A DNA stretch of 64,000 nt from Roseburia sp. (GTDB taxonomy: Bacteria; Bacillota; Clostridia; Lachnospirales; Lachnospiraceae), in NCBI GenBank assembly GCA_022771695.1, contig JALEKJ010000015.1, positions 22,948 through 86,947 of the forward strand, in the 5' to 3' direction. Shown in pieces: positions 42,697 through 52,917 of the stretch; positions within the stretch are counted from its first letter, which is position 1; each line of letters begins with the position of its first letter. A program made the translations under genes and the position numbers. The notes beneath the pieces are model-generated. The model was not told the DNA's origin. It did no database searches and was given only the letters and a program-made list of their open reading frames with translations.

Positions 42697-43560
42697 ATGA
42701 CAGAGCAAGCACCTTTCTTTATGATTATAAGTACCGATGAATTCCGGGAGAAAAAGGAAGATTTCCCGCATTATAAAGAGCTTTTACACAACCTGGGGGT
42801 ATCTATTCGTTACTGCAAGGCAGAGATATTTGCAGACTGCGTTTTGGGAACCATAAGAGTTCCACAGAAAAGTGAACATCGTCAGGCGCAGATGTCCTTT
42901 GGGTTTTATATGACAGAAGAAGAACTTATTTTTATAGAGGACACCGGGGATTTAAAGCAATGGATGGAGAGGCAGACGGATAAAATTCAGGAAGTGCAGT
43001 CACCGGACCAGCTTCTTTTACAAACGATGGAGCAAATGATTGAAAAGGATATTCTCTACCTGTCCCATTTGGAAAAAGAGATGGAAAACATGGAAGACAT
43101 GCTGATACACGGTATTCCGAAAGATTTTTTCTCGTCACTCACCAAATACCGTCGAAAGATTTCGGAGCTGAATGCATATTATGCGCAGCTGGTGGCAATC
43201 GGTGATTTGATACAGTCGCATGATAACCTTTTCTTTAAGCAAAACGTTGAGCAATGGAACAGATATTCGCTTCGCACGGAACGGCTTCAAAATCATGTAC
43301 ATCTTTTGCGGGAAAATGTTCTTCAACTGCGGGAATTATATCAGTCGCAACAGGACGCACAGCAGAATAAAATCATATGCATCCTGACGGTTGTTACGAC
43401 ATTGTTCCTTCCGTTGACGCTTTTGACCGGCTAGTATGGCATGAACTTTGTATATATGCCGGAGTTGCATTGGAGATATGGTTATCTTGGCGTTATTCTT
43501 GCCGCAATCCTCATTATATCTCTGGAAATCATCTATTTTAAAAAGAAAAAGTTATTTTAG
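42697..43560 (+). pseudogene. corA: CorA-like Mg2+ transporter gene with in-frame amber codon
   Basis: The frame encodes a CorA/Mg-transporter protein of 287 residues, interrupted by TAG at 43432-43434 (codon 246). The sequence reads PLTLLTG, stop, YGMNFVYMPELHWRYGYLG, then the last membrane helix VILAAILIISLEIIYFKKKK and a normal TAG at 43558-43560. Family members often have GWYGMNF here, so a TGG to TAG change fits. The GMN loop is the selectivity filter, so the truncated 245-residue product lacks it and the second helix. It is either a recent nonsense mutation, an assembly error or readthrough. Confidence 0.85.
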
Positions 43561-43573
43561 AAGGGTACATTTT

Positions 43574-44611
43574 CTACCAAATACCCAGAGCTCGCTGCAT
43601 CAGCAGACTGACCAAAGTAATGCCGCCCCAGCAGCAGGCACCCATAAGAAGCGGTTTACCGCCGGTCTTAATCAGTTTTACGATATTGCTATTTAGCCCA
43701 ATCGCAGCCATCGCCATAACGATGAAGAACTTGCTTAATTCTTTCAACGGCTGAAAGACAGAAACGGAAATACCACAATTCACTGCGATGGTGGTGATTA
43801 CGGACGCGGCAACAAAGTAAAGGATAAAAAACGGGAATACACTGCCGAGCTTTACCTTTTCTGTGCTATCGCCCTGCTGTTTGGACTTGCGTGCACGGAA
43901 AAGTGCAAGAACAAGCGTAATCGGAATGATAGCAAGGGTACGGGTCAGTTTCACCGTGACCGCTTTGTCCAAGGTTGCACTTCCGAGATTCCACATACTG
44001 TCCCAGGTTGAGGCAGCGGCGGTTACAGAGGAAGTATCATTGACTGCAGTTCCTGCAAAAATTCCAAAAGCATCACCGCTTGTTGTGTCAAATCCGATAG
44101 CGCGTCCTAGTATCGGAAAAAGAATGGCGGCAAGTACATTGAAAAAGAAGATGACAGAAATTGCCTGTGCAACCTCATCGTCATCTGCATCAATGACCGG
44201 AGCAGTTGCAGCGATGGCAGAACCGCCACAGATAGAAGAACCTACACCGACCAGAGTGGAGATATTGGAAGGAATCCGCATCAATTTATGAAGTACAAAC
44301 GCAATAATCAAAGAGGTTGCGATAGTACAGATAATAATAGGCAGTGATTGCCTACCGGTTTCAAGGATGACATTTAAGTTCATGCCGAAACCTAACAGCA
44401 CTACGGCTGCCTGAAGAATCATTTTGGAAGTGAACTTGATGCCGCTTACCGCATTTCCCTTCTCGGTCCAGAACATTGTGATAATCATGCCGGCAAGAAT
44501 CGCGATGACGGCACCGCCGATAACAGGAAAGAGCTTCCCTAAATACCATGACGGAAGTGCGATTGCCAGACATACTAAAATTCCGGAGATATTTTTCTTT
44601 ATAAAATTCAT
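43574..44611 (-). CDS. YeiH-family putative sulfate exporter
   Basis: This 345-residue protein has about ten membrane helices and family motifs: [59 protein letters not shown] and [17 protein letters not shown]. Members of UPF0324/YeiH are predicted anion exporters, and some are linked to sulfonate metabolism. GGAGG precedes the ATG at 44611. It diverges from a TauE/SafE-type gene, which suggests a shared sulfur-oxyanion context. Confidence 0.9.
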   Translation of the reverse strand: MNFIKKNISGILVCLAIALPSWYLGKLFPVIGGAVIAILAGMIITMFWTEKGNAVSGIKFTSKMILQAAVVLLGFGMNLNVILETGRQSLPIIICTIATSLIIAFVLHKLMRIPSNISTLVGVGSSICGGSAIAATAPVIDADDDEVAQAISVIFFFNVLAAILFPILGRAIGFDTTSGDAFGIFAGTAVNDTSSVTAAASTWDSMWNLGSATLDKAVTVKLTRTLAIIPITLVLALFRARKSKQQGDSTEKVKLGSVFPFFILYFVAASVITTIAVNCGISVSVFQPLKELSKFFIVMAMAAIGLNSNIVKLIKTGGKPLLMGACCWGGITLVSLLMQRALGIW

Positions 44612-44802
44612 AATTTTCCTCCAGCGTAAGATATTTCCTTATATTTTTTGATTATACTATAGGGAAAAAAGCAGGGCAATGCGGAAAAGGGCATTTTCTG
44701 GCAAGTATTGGAGAAAAAACATCTTATTTGATATAAGGCATTCCGAAAAAAGGCAGAATGTGGTATATAAGAATGGGAGAAAAACAGGCGTGAGGTGACA
44801 AT

Positions 44803-45516
44803 ATGTGGCTTGTGATTGCGACTTTGTGCGCTTTTTTTGTAAAAGGGCTGTGTGGATTTGCAAATACACTGGTATTTACATCCATACTGGCATTTACGAC
44901 GGATAATATCAATATTTCGCCGGTGGAGTTGGTGCTTGGCTATCCGAGCAATGTGATTGTGGCGTGGAAAGAGAGACGGCATATTGACTGGAAAATATGT
45001 CTGCCGCTGTCAGCGCTGGTAATCGGCGGAAGCCTGCCGGGAATTCTGCTGTTAAAAAATGCAGATGTTCGGCTTGTGAAAATTGTGTTTGGATTTGTGG
45101 TTGTGGCAATCGGAGTGGAGATGCTTCTGCGGGAATATGCCAAAATTACGTTTAAGGAGTCGAAGGCTGTTTTAGCGCTAATTGGTGTGCTGTCAGGAGT
45201 GTTGTGCGGACTGTACGGAATCGGAGCGCTGCTTGCGGCGTACGTTAGTCGGGTAACGGGAAACAGCAGCTCCTTTAAAGCAAATATCTGTATCGTATTT
45301 TTGATAGAAAATACATTTCGCATCATAGCTTACGGGATGACAGGAATTATCACGCCGGAGACGCTGAAAAATGCAGTCCTCCTGTTACCGGCAATGCTGT
45401 TTGGTTTGTTCTTGGGAATGAAGAGCAGCGCGGTGCTGCAGGAAGCAACGGTAAAGAAGGTTGTTATCATGGCACTGATATTGTCCGGAGTAGCGTTGGT
45501 GATAAATAATTTTTGA
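44803..45516 (+). CDS. TauE/SafE-family anion exporter
   Basis: This 237-residue protein has seven to eight membrane helices with the two-repeat TauE/SafE plan: FFVKGLCGFANTLVFTSILA in the first half and GVLSGVLCGLYGIGALLAAY in the second. Family members export sulfite, sulfoacetate or related anions. It is divergent from the YeiH-like gene and 16 bp upstream of a small membrane protein gene. Confidence 0.9.
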   Translation: MWLVIATLCAFFVKGLCGFANTLVFTSILAFTTDNINISPVELVLGYPSNVIVAWKERRHIDWKICLPLSALVIGGSLPGILLLKNADVRLVKIVFGFVVVAIGVEMLLREYAKITFKESKAVLALIGVLSGVLCGLYGIGALLAAYVSRVTGNSSSFKANICIVFLIENTFRIIAYGMTGIITPETLKNAVLLLPAMLFGLFLGMKSSAVLQEATVKKVVIMALILSGVALVINNF

Positions 45517-45532
45517 ATAAGGAGAAACAACA

Positions 45533-46057
45533 ATGGGTGACACGGCAAAGAAAGTTCTACCAATTCTTTTAATAATATGGCCATATCTTATTATCATTCC
45601 ATTTCTGGCAGGGGGCGAAGAAGGAGTAGCGGCATCCCTTTTGTGGGCATACATATTTTTGACAGTTCCAATTTATGTTGCCAATATTGTCAATGCGTTT
45701 ACATATAACGGCGAGAATGCAATCCATGAATTGGCGTTTTGGAATATGTTAATAAAATTATTTCATATTCTATTTTATATAGCTGCATTTTGTATGGCAC
45801 TTCTTATGTCTCTGCTAACAATTGCCCTTCCGGGAATGATAATTTTTACACCGTTTATTGTGTTGTGCTTTGCGGCTGCCGAGTTTCTTTTGATGTTGAC
45901 CGGTTCCATGTATGGTGTGAATGCCTTGGTACGGGCAAGCAGACAGAGGACGGTATCAAACTCATATGCTGTGGGACAGAGTGTGATGCATTTCTTTTTT
46001 GTTCTCGATACGATAAGCGCGGTACTGATATTTATTAAACTTAAAAAGAAGTGTTAA
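45533..46057 (+). CDS. Membrane protein of unknown function
   Basis: This 174-residue protein has five to six hydrophobic segments (VLPILLIIWPYLIIIPFLAG, LLWAYIFLTVPIYVANIV, LFHILFYIAAFCMALLMSLL, ALPGMIIFTPFIVLCFAAAE, HFFFVLDTISAVLIFIKL). No known motif was recognised. It follows the TauE-like gene with an AAGGAG site and ends at a strong terminator. Confidence 0.7.
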   Translation: MGDTAKKVLPILLIIWPYLIIIPFLAGGEEGVAASLLWAYIFLTVPIYVANIVNAFTYNGENAIHELAFWNMLIKLFHILFYIAAFCMALLMSLLTIALPGMIIFTPFIVLCFAAAEFLLMLTGSMYGVNALVRASRQRTVSNSYAVGQSVMHFFFVLDTISAVLIFIKLKKKC

Positions 46058-46058
46058 G

Positions 46059-46096
46059 AAAAGGCGTCGGTTCGAGAAATCGAACCGACGCCTTTT
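46059..46096. terminator. Bidirectional terminator, 17-bp stem
   Basis: Arms 46059-46075 and 46080-46096 pair perfectly around a GAAA loop. A-run and T-run flanks serve both convergent genes. Confidence 0.92.
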
Positions 46097-46106
46097 GTGC
46101 TGGCTA

Positions 46107-47735
46107 TCATGTTCCGGTTTTCATGGCAATCTTCATCTGATACATTTTTTTGTCTGCTCTGCGCAGGGTATCGCCAAAGTCAAAGTCATCGTCCTCGTTA
46201 TAATGTGCAAAGCCATATGCAATGTTAATGGGGAACTCATTCGGATGAAGTTTGTTGAAATTGTCACACAATTTATCGAATTTTTTTAAATATTCCTCAC
46301 ATTCCTTTTCTGAGGAATCCTGTAAAAGTACACAAAATTCGTCGCCACCGATACGGATACATTTTCCGTTTGGCCAGAAGGCTTGTTTGAGGAGTTGAGC
46401 GCTGTTTTTAAGCAGTCGGTCACCGCAATCGTGTCCAATGGTGTCATTGCACTGCTTAAGGTTATTGACATCAAACATGATAATACAGCAATTGCTTTGT
46501 TGCAGATCATGTTTTTTCGAATACTGGGCATAGAAAGCACGGTTGTATAATCCGGTCAGCTCGTCATGCATGGCGAGTCGTCTGTATTTCTTCGCTTCTT
46601 TTCCGCGTTCAATCAAGCGCAGTGCATCCCTGACAGACATATATCCCATTAAGACGACATAAATCAAAAAGGCCAGCAGACAAAATACCATGCTGCCTGA
46701 ATTGCCGGAGTAGTAATACATGATCATATCAATAATGGTTCCGACCAGGCACAGCAAGCAACAGATTAATGTGATGCGCAGATTCAGAGAAAATTTCATA
46801 TGGCGCATTTCCAGGAGAAAAATTGTTGCCGCGGATATGATACATACAATAATCATAACATGGAACAGCGGGAGTGTCTGCCGTAAATCGGCGATACCGG
46901 TCAGTTGAAGGACAACCATTCCGATAGACACAAAGCTGCATGCGGTACACAGAAAATTCCAGAACGTGCTCCTGTTTTGAGCAAACTGATTGCGAACAAA
47001 GATAAGATACGGCAAGAGCATCATCGGAAGTGCGGCGTGCGTAAGTGCTGACAATGTTACGGAATCACTAAAGAGCAATGGAGCGGATGTCATGTCACAT
47101 ATTTTCCATAAACCTGCGCAAATAGAGAAAACGCCGAGCATAGCGATGCTGGTATCTATTTCGTGATTTTTAAGATTTATCAGTACAAATGTAATAAACG
47201 CTAATCCGATGATAATTAAGACTATTCCCAACACGAAAATAAAAAGGCTATTCTGAAAGATTACACTGCAGATGGTGTCGTAATTGCCATAATAGATGGC
47301 CAAATTATTTCGGATGCTCGTTTTATAAATCGGATGCACAAGGATGCGAATTTCTTTTCCCTCGTCTTCCGGATACAGGTACACTTTTGCCCAGTTGTAT
47401 CCCGTGGTCTTTGATGACAGATTGTTTTCGCCGGACATAAGGCTGTATACAAGCTCATCATCCAAGTAGATTTCAATTTCCTGATGTACAACATAAAAAG
47501 CGACCGCACCGCCTCGTTTAGGCACGTCGCTTAACGTCCATTGATATTCTTGTGTAATTCCGATGGGCGCAGATTCGTTTGCATAGGATGTCACTTCGTA
47601 GTCGGTCAAAATGCTGCATTCTGCTTCGTCTCTTGCGATATACTCATCTGCTTTTTCATGAATATGGAAAAATATGAGCATGAAAAAGACGAGAGCCAGG
47701 CTTATCCCATAAATCACCTTGACATACATTTTCAT
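46107..47735 (-). CDS. Membrane GGDEF protein with extracytoplasmic sensor
   Basis: About 542 residues. An N-terminal membrane helix is followed by an extracytoplasmic domain (about 25-170), seven or so membrane helices resembling a 7TM-type receptor module, and a C-terminal GGDEF domain (about 375-542) with MHDELTGLYNRAFYAQYSKK, IMFDVNNLKQCNDTIGHDCG and IRIGGDEFCVLLQ. It would make cyclic di-GMP in response to an external ligand. The ATG at 47735 is chosen over a longer frame because AAAGGGG lies before it. Confidence 0.88.
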   Translation of the reverse strand: MKMYVKVIYGISLALVFFMLIFFHIHEKADEYIARDEAECSILTDYEVTSYANESAPIGITQEYQWTLSDVPKRGGAVAFYVVHQEIEIYLDDELVYSLMSGENNLSSKTTGYNWAKVYLYPEDEGKEIRILVHPIYKTSIRNNLAIYYGNYDTICSVIFQNSLFIFVLGIVLIIIGLAFITFVLINLKNHEIDTSIAMLGVFSICAGLWKICDMTSAPLLFSDSVTLSALTHAALPMMLLPYLIFVRNQFAQNRSTFWNFLCTACSFVSIGMVVLQLTGIADLRQTLPLFHVMIIVCIISAATIFLLEMRHMKFSLNLRITLICCLLCLVGTIIDMIMYYYSGNSGSMVFCLLAFLIYVVLMGYMSVRDALRLIERGKEAKKYRRLAMHDELTGLYNRAFYAQYSKKHDLQQSNCCIIMFDVNNLKQCNDTIGHDCGDRLLKNSAQLLKQAFWPNGKCIRIGGDEFCVLLQDSSEKECEEYLKKFDKLCDNFNKLHPNEFPINIAYGFAHYNEDDDFDFGDTLRRADKKMYQMKIAMKTGT

Positions 47736-47938
47736 AATATTGACCCCTTTACGTAGGTTAACGGTAATATGGAACATTATAGCATATATTCGGAGCTTGT
47801 CAGTAAAATTTTTCCCTAAAACTGCCAAATGGAATTGGATATATGAAAAACGCATGCTATATTTGAGGCGAATAAGCATCCGGTGAGCGGCGCTTATTTG
47901 AACACAAAAATAAACGTATATATAAAAGGAGGAGAATT

Positions 47939-48643
47939 ATGGCAACACCACATAATACAGCAAACATGGGGGACATCGCGGAGACAGTTCTGCTTCCGGG
48001 AGATCCGCTGCGCGCAAAATATATTGCAGAAACTTATTTGGAGGATGTGCTACAGTTTAATGCCGTGCGCAATATGTTCGGATATACGGGAACCTACAAC
48101 GGAAAACGTATATCGGTCATGGGAACCGGTATGGGATGTGCTTCTATAGGAATTTATTCTTATGAGCTCATTCATTTTTATGGGGTAAAGAACCTTATCC
48201 GTATCGGGTCCTGTGGCGCGATACAGGAGCATGTGAAACTGGGGGATATCGTAATGGCAATGGGTGCCTGCACGGACACGAATTATGCGCATCAATATAA
48301 ACTTTCGGGAAGCTTTTCTGCAACCGCATCCTTTGATTTGTTGCTGCGCGCACAACAGATGGCGGAGAAAAAAGGGTATTCTTATGTAGTCGGCAACGTG
48401 GTGTCTTCGGATGTCTTTTATGATGAGTCTGAGGAGTGGAAGGAATGGAAGAAGATGGGCGTATTGGCATCCGAGATGGAAAGCTTTGCGTTATATTGTA
48501 ATGCTGCCAGAGCAGGAGCCAATGCACTTGCAATCTTTACGGTGTCGGATTCACTGGTGAGCGGGGAAGGAATGTCTGCAATGGAGCGTCAGACCGGCTT
48601 TGCTCGCATGATGGAGGTCGCTTTAGAGGCAGCCTGCAATTAA
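47939..48643 (+). CDS. deoD: Purine-nucleoside phosphorylase, DeoD type
   Basis: This 234-residue hexameric-type phosphorylase splits purine (deoxy)nucleosides. It begins MATPHNTANMGDIAETVLLP and carries GDPLRAKYIAE, VMGTGMGCASIGIYSYEL, IRIGSCGAIQ, ASEMESFALY and FTVSDSL with the catalytic Asp. AAAGGAGGAG precedes the ATG. It heads a nucleoside-catabolism group with deoB, supplying ribose-phosphates. Confidence 0.95.
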   Translation: MATPHNTANMGDIAETVLLPGDPLRAKYIAETYLEDVLQFNAVRNMFGYTGTYNGKRISVMGTGMGCASIGIYSYELIHFYGVKNLIRIGSCGAIQEHVKLGDIVMAMGACTDTNYAHQYKLSGSFSATASFDLLLRAQQMAEKKGYSYVVGNVVSSDVFYDESEEWKEWKKMGVLASEMESFALYCNAARAGANALAIFTVSDSLVSGEGMSAMERQTGFARMMEVALEAACN

Positions 48644-48752
48644 TAAAAAGTGACAAATGTCCTCGATTGCATGAGCGATTTATGGTAAAATTTTCATTAG
48701 GGGAATTTACAAGAAATAGTATCGTTTGAAATGTATTGGAGAGGGTAATGCT

Positions 48753-49490
48753 ATGTATGATGTAAAGAGAGCGATTGGGGAACTTAGTGAGGAAAGCCGA
48801 GGATATCTGACAGAATACTTTAAGAATGCACCGGCATGGTTGATGAATGCGATGCAGATTATCAAAATCCGAAAGGAACAGACCTTTATCTGTGAGGGGG
48901 AAGATGCAGATAAGATTTACATTCTTTTAAAAGGAAAAGTAATCGGTATCGATTATCGGGTAAAGGAGGCTGCATACGGTTACCTTAAGTTTCGCCCGAT
49001 AGAGGTGTTTGGCGCGATGGAAATCATGCTGAACATGGATAAGTATCGTACGACACTGCAGACGGTGGAGAACAGTCTCTTTTTGCGGGTGGACCGTAAG
49101 ACATTTTCAAAATGGTTGGAAACTGATCTCAATGCGTATCGAATGCAGTCAGAAAAGACCTGTAGTTATCTGCTGGAGGAAGTCCGGAAAGAGCGCCTTT
49201 ATGTACTGATACAGGGAGTAGAGCGCATTTATCTGGCGCTTCATGAGTTGTATCAGATGCATGCACACAATGGAGTATGCAATATTTACGTGAGCCGCAG
49301 GGACTTTATGCAGATTACAGGTGTGTCAGAGCGCACGGTTACCAGAACGATTACGGATCTGGTGAACAAAGGCTATCTCTCAAAAGACGGTTGGAATATC
49401 GTGATTACGAGAGAGCAGAGCAAGAGAATCAAAGCATTGATTGAAAACAAAATTCAGGAAATAGGTGTGAATAAATATGAACTTTTCTAG
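48753..49490 (+). CDS. Crp/Fnr-family transcription regulator
   Basis: This 245-residue protein has an N-terminal cyclic-nucleotide-binding-like beta-barrel (about 35-125; EQTFICEGEDADKIYILLKG) and a C-terminal winged helix with YVSRRDFMQITGVSERTVTR. No Fe-S cysteine cluster like Fnr is seen. The ATG at 48753 follows GGAGAGGG. It lies between deoD and deoB and overlaps the next gene by 14 bp, so it may regulate nucleoside use. The ligand is unknown. Confidence 0.88.
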   Translation: MYDVKRAIGELSEESRGYLTEYFKNAPAWLMNAMQIIKIRKEQTFICEGEDADKIYILLKGKVIGIDYRVKEAAYGYLKFRPIEVFGAMEIMLNMDKYRTTLQTVENSLFLRVDRKTFSKWLETDLNAYRMQSEKTCSYLLEEVRKERLYVLIQGVERIYLALHELYQMHAHNGVCNIYVSRRDFMQITGVSERTVTRTITDLVNKGYLSKDGWNIVITREQSKRIKALIENKIQEIGVNKYELF

Positions 49491-50118
49491 CAAGGATATG
49501 GGAAATAAAATTTTGGCCGCAATCGTGGGCGTATTTCTTATCGGAGTGGGCGTGGCATTTAACAACTGCGCAGGCCTTGGCAACGACCCGGTTGGAATTG
49601 TCTACGACGGAATGCGCAATGCGGCAGGCTTAAGCGTCGAGCAGCTTGGAATGGCGTCGAATGCGGTCAATATTTTTCTCGTGCTGTTGCTGTGTGTGAT
49701 TGGAAGAAGATATATCAGTATCGGTACCATCATATACTTTTTGCCATATGGATTTTTTGTAAGCATCGGAGAGCGTATATACCGGATGCTGCTCCATACG
49801 GAAACAATGGCGGTAAGGATTGGCTTTAGTGTCTTGGGATGCCTGCTTTTGTACTTGGGCGTGGCAATTTTTATTGTGGTAGATATCGGAGTTGATCCAT
49901 TTACTGGAATTGTATTGGTAATATGTGATAAAGTAAAAAGAGAGTATCGATTTGTCAAAGTGGCATTTGATATTTCGATGATTATTCTGGGTACGGCTCT
50001 CGGTGGAACATTAGGTGTTGTTACAGTTGCTACGGCGCTGACGGGAGGACCGGTCATCCAGTTTTTTAAGAGCCGGATTCAGTGGCTCTTTCAGGTTGAG
50101 AAGACAGAAAGGGGCTAG
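49477..50118 (+). CDS. YczE/YyaS/YitT-family membrane protein
   Basis: This 213-residue protein has five membrane helices and the family pattern [36 protein letters not shown] and [18 protein letters not shown]. Function of the family is unsettled (transport suspected). It overlaps the Crp/Fnr gene by 14 bp and precedes deoB by 5 bp. It could be a nucleoside or regulator-linked transporter in this operon. Confidence 0.85.
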   Translation: MNFSSKDMGNKILAAIVGVFLIGVGVAFNNCAGLGNDPVGIVYDGMRNAAGLSVEQLGMASNAVNIFLVLLLCVIGRRYISIGTIIYFLPYGFFVSIGERIYRMLLHTETMAVRIGFSVLGCLLLYLGVAIFIVVDIGVDPFTGIVLVICDKVKREYRFVKVAFDISMIILGTALGGTLGVVTVATALTGGPVIQFFKSRIQWLFQVEKTERG

Positions 50119-50123
50119 AGAAA

Positions 50124-51314
50124 ATGAAAAAGTATAATCGTGTGTTTGTTGTGGTTATGGATTCCCTTGGCGTGGGTGCGATGCCGGATTCCGAGAAGTT
50201 TGGAGATGTTGGTGTCAATACATTGGGACATATTTCCGAATCGGTTGAAACTTTTATGATTCCGAATTTACAGAGGCTTGGAATGGCAAATATCACGCCG
50301 CTTCGCCAGGTGGCGCCGGTAGAGCAGCCGATGGCACACTATGCGAAACTCCGCGAGAAGAGCAACGGAAAAGATACGATGACCGGTCACTGGGAGATGA
50401 TGGGGCTTGAGATTACCAAGCCGTTTTTGACTTTTACCGAGACGGGATTCCCACCGGAACTGATTGCAGAGCTGGAACGAAGAACCGGAAGAAAGGTAAT
50501 CGGTAACAAGAGCGCCAGCGGTACGGAAATTTTAGAGGAGCTGGCAGAGGAAGAGATAGCGACAGGCCATATGATTGTGTATACCTCTGCAGACTCTGTG
50601 CTTCAGATTTGCGGCAACGAGGAGACCTTCGGCTTGGAGGAACTCTACCGCTGCTGCGAGATTGCGCGTGAGATTACAATGAAGGATGAGTGGAAGGTTG
50701 GACGGGTCATTGCAAGACCTTATGTCGGGAAGAAAAAGGGTGAATTTAAGAGAACCAGCAACCGCCATGATTATGCATTAAAGCCATACGGCAGGACAGC
50801 TTTGAATGCGCTGAAAGATGCAGGATATGATGTGATTTCCATCGGAAAGATTAATGACATTTTTGATGGTGAGGGTATTACAAAGGCAATTAAGTCCAAG
50901 AGCTCCGTACACGGTATGGAACAGACCATTGAGGTGGCGAAGGAAGAGTTTCACGGGCTTTGCTTTGTTAATTTGGTAGAGTTTGATGCGCTTTGGGGAC
51001 ACAGACGCGACCCACTTGGATATGCGAAGGAAATCGAAGCGTTTGATGAGAAGCTTGGTGTGCTGCTTGAGACATTAAAAGAGGACGATTTACTGGTAAT
51101 TACTGCAGACCATGGCAATGACCCGACCTACACAGGTACAGACCACACCAGAGAAAAGGTTCCGTTTTTGGCATACTCCAAGTCGATGGAGCAGGGCGGC
51201 GAACTGCCGGAGCAGGATACCTTTGCAATTATCGGCGCGACGGTAGCAGAGAATTTCGGAGTTGAGATGCCGGAGAACACCATTGGACATTCCATTTTAG
51301 AGAACCTGCAGTAA
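50124..51314 (+). CDS. deoB: Phosphopentomutase
   Basis: This 396-residue Mn-dependent enzyme of the alkaline-phosphatase superfamily interconverts (deoxy)ribose 1- and 5-phosphate. Metal and nucleophile motifs are [34 protein letters not shown] (catalytic Thr), [13 protein letters not shown] and [19 protein letters not shown]. It works downstream of DeoD, which releases the sugar 1-phosphate. Its last 33 bp are repeated after the stop codon. Confidence 0.97.
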   Translation: MKKYNRVFVVVMDSLGVGAMPDSEKFGDVGVNTLGHISESVETFMIPNLQRLGMANITPLRQVAPVEQPMAHYAKLREKSNGKDTMTGHWEMMGLEITKPFLTFTETGFPPELIAELERRTGRKVIGNKSASGTEILEELAEEEIATGHMIVYTSADSVLQICGNEETFGLEELYRCCEIAREITMKDEWKVGRVIARPYVGKKKGEFKRTSNRHDYALKPYGRTALNALKDAGYDVISIGKINDIFDGEGITKAIKSKSSVHGMEQTIEVAKEEFHGLCFVNLVEFDALWGHRRDPLGYAKEIEAFDEKLGVLLETLKEDDLLVITADHGNDPTYTGTDHTREKVPFLAYSKSMEQGGELPEQDTFAIIGATVAENFGVEMPENTIGHSILENLQ

Positions 51315-51380
51315 ATCGGACATTCTATCTTAGAGAATCTGCAATAAATCAGACATTTTATTATCGAGAAGCTGGGATTA
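51282..51380 (+). repeat. Decaying 33-bp triplication of the deoB 3' end
   Basis: Copy 1 (51282-51314) is the end of deoB ([10 protein letters not shown], stop). Copy 2 (51315-51347) still reads [10 protein letters not shown] and a stop, with mostly silent changes. Copy 3 (51348-51380) reads IRHFIIEKLG and runs on to TAA at 51381-51383. The graded decay suggests stepwise tandem duplication. Confidence 0.9.
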
Positions 51381-51382
51381 TA

Positions 51383-51429
51383 AAAAGACCTGTCATGATG
51401 TATCAATGGTACATCGTGGCAGGTCTTTT
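51383..51429 (+). terminator. Terminator after deoB
   Basis: A long, slightly imperfect stem (AAAAGACCTGTCATGATGTA with its complement around TCAATGG) ends in TTTTG. Confidence 0.85.
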
Positions 51430-51490
51430 GTGATGGAAATGCCGCATTACGCGAAAACGCGGAATGGACACTGTCCTGATTCAGAAAGCT

Positions 51491-52906
51491 TTATTCCCCC
51501 ACAGCTTTGTTTGTCAGCATGGTGTATACCAGCTTTGGCATACTGACACTGCCCATACGGGTCTCCCCCTCGCCGAGACGGAGCACCTTCTTTTGATTTG
51601 CCGAAATCGGTTTCCACTCCGGCAGAGCCTTTGCTGCTTTGGAGCTATCACCGTCGGCAAAAGCAGACACGCCGGTATTTGGGTTGCCGGTCCTTACAAA
51701 GTTTGTCAGGTAGTCCGTCATCTGCTCGCTTAGTGCGCGGTCCTTATCGGTAAAAGGACGCCAGCCGTTTGATAGGGTGCCAAACCAGTACCACAAATCG
51801 CTGGAATGCCAAGCCCCGTTATCATCGCCGGGCAACTTGCGGTCGAAGAACCATGCATAACTAGGTTTCTTTTTCTGGGCATCCTGCGTACGGCACCAGC
51901 TTTTTGCCATCTGAAAAAGAAACGGAGGCATGACATCGTGGCTGGTGGTGCCAATCAGGTATGGAATGTTGCGTTGTCCTCCGGCTGCTACCGTATCAAT
52001 GCCGTTTTCTGTCAGGAATACGCCGTCCATGCACGGAGCGCAGACCATAGCGTATTTGCGGTTCGTTGCCTTTAATTTCTGCCAGGAAGCAAACAATTTT
52101 TCGATTGGCAACGCACGGAATTCTGCCAGCGTCCTACAGCCGGTATCCTCCATCACGGCATGCCAGAAGTCATAGTTGTCTGCGGCGGGCCTGGCACGCA
52201 TCATCTTGCTGACACCGCCACCGCTGCTCATCACAGCTTTGGACATCAGTCCCTCTGCAATCGGGGACAAGCAAAGCTGCTGTACGCTCATGGCGCCGGC
52301 ACTCTGTCCCATGATTGTGACTTTAGACGGGTCACCCCCAAAGGATGCGATATTGTCCTGCACCCACTTTAAGGCTGTCATCTGGTCATAAAGCCCATAG
52401 TTTCCCGTGTGTCCGGCTTCCTCTGCCAGTTCCGGCAGACAGGCAAAGCCGATGGGACCGAGGCGGTAGTTGATGGTGACACCGATGACACCCTTGGTCG
52501 GCCAGATGGGACCGTCAAAATGCTTTTCATGTCCGCAGCCGCCGGTGAAGCCGCCGCCATGGATATAGACAAGCACCGGAAGCATGGAAGCCGGAGTTGC
52601 ATCTTCCGGGGTCCAGATATTTAAGAACAGGCAGTCCTCACTGTAGGTATAGGTCTCGCCACGGCGAAACTCATTAAAATAAAATGCTTTCTCGGGAACG
52701 TCCTCCTCATTATAAAAAGCGCGTGGCTGATAGCTACAGGCACCGTATGTGGTGGCATCGTAGATGCCGTCCCAGTGTGTGACCTGTACCGGATATTCCC
52801 ATCTGCCTGCGGTGGCATAGCGGATGCCCTTATAGGCAGTGACACCCTGCCACTGGCAGGTCGTTCCCTGCACCTGTCCGCAGGGAGTGCTGATGATAGT
52901 TGGCAT
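51491..52906 (-). CDS. Type B carboxylesterase
   Basis: This 471-residue alpha/beta hydrolase begins MPTIISTPCGQVQGTTCQWQ and has SEDCLFLNIWTPED, the oxyanion loop YIHGGGFTGGCG and the nucleophile elbow IMGQSAGAMSVQQL. It is similar to para-nitrobenzyl esterases. The ATG at 52906 follows AGAGGTG. In this cluster (creatininase-like, GPH symporter, GH2) it may remove acyl groups from an imported glycoside. Substrate not known. Confidence 0.9.
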   Translation of the reverse strand: MPTIISTPCGQVQGTTCQWQGVTAYKGIRYATAGRWEYPVQVTHWDGIYDATTYGACSYQPRAFYNEEDVPEKAFYFNEFRRGETYTYSEDCLFLNIWTPEDATPASMLPVLVYIHGGGFTGGCGHEKHFDGPIWPTKGVIGVTINYRLGPIGFACLPELAEEAGHTGNYGLYDQMTALKWVQDNIASFGGDPSKVTIMGQSAGAMSVQQLCLSPIAEGLMSKAVMSSGGGVSKMMRARPAADNYDFWHAVMEDTGCRTLAEFRALPIEKLFASWQKLKATNRKYAMVCAPCMDGVFLTENGIDTVAAGGQRNIPYLIGTTSHDVMPPFLFQMAKSWCRTQDAQKKKPSYAWFFDRKLPGDDNGAWHSSDLWYWFGTLSNGWRPFTDKDRALSEQMTDYLTNFVRTGNPNTGVSAFADGDSSKAAKALPEWKPISANQKKVLRLGEGETRMGSVSMPKLVYTMLTNKAVGE

Positions 52907-52917
52907 AAGTTCACCTC

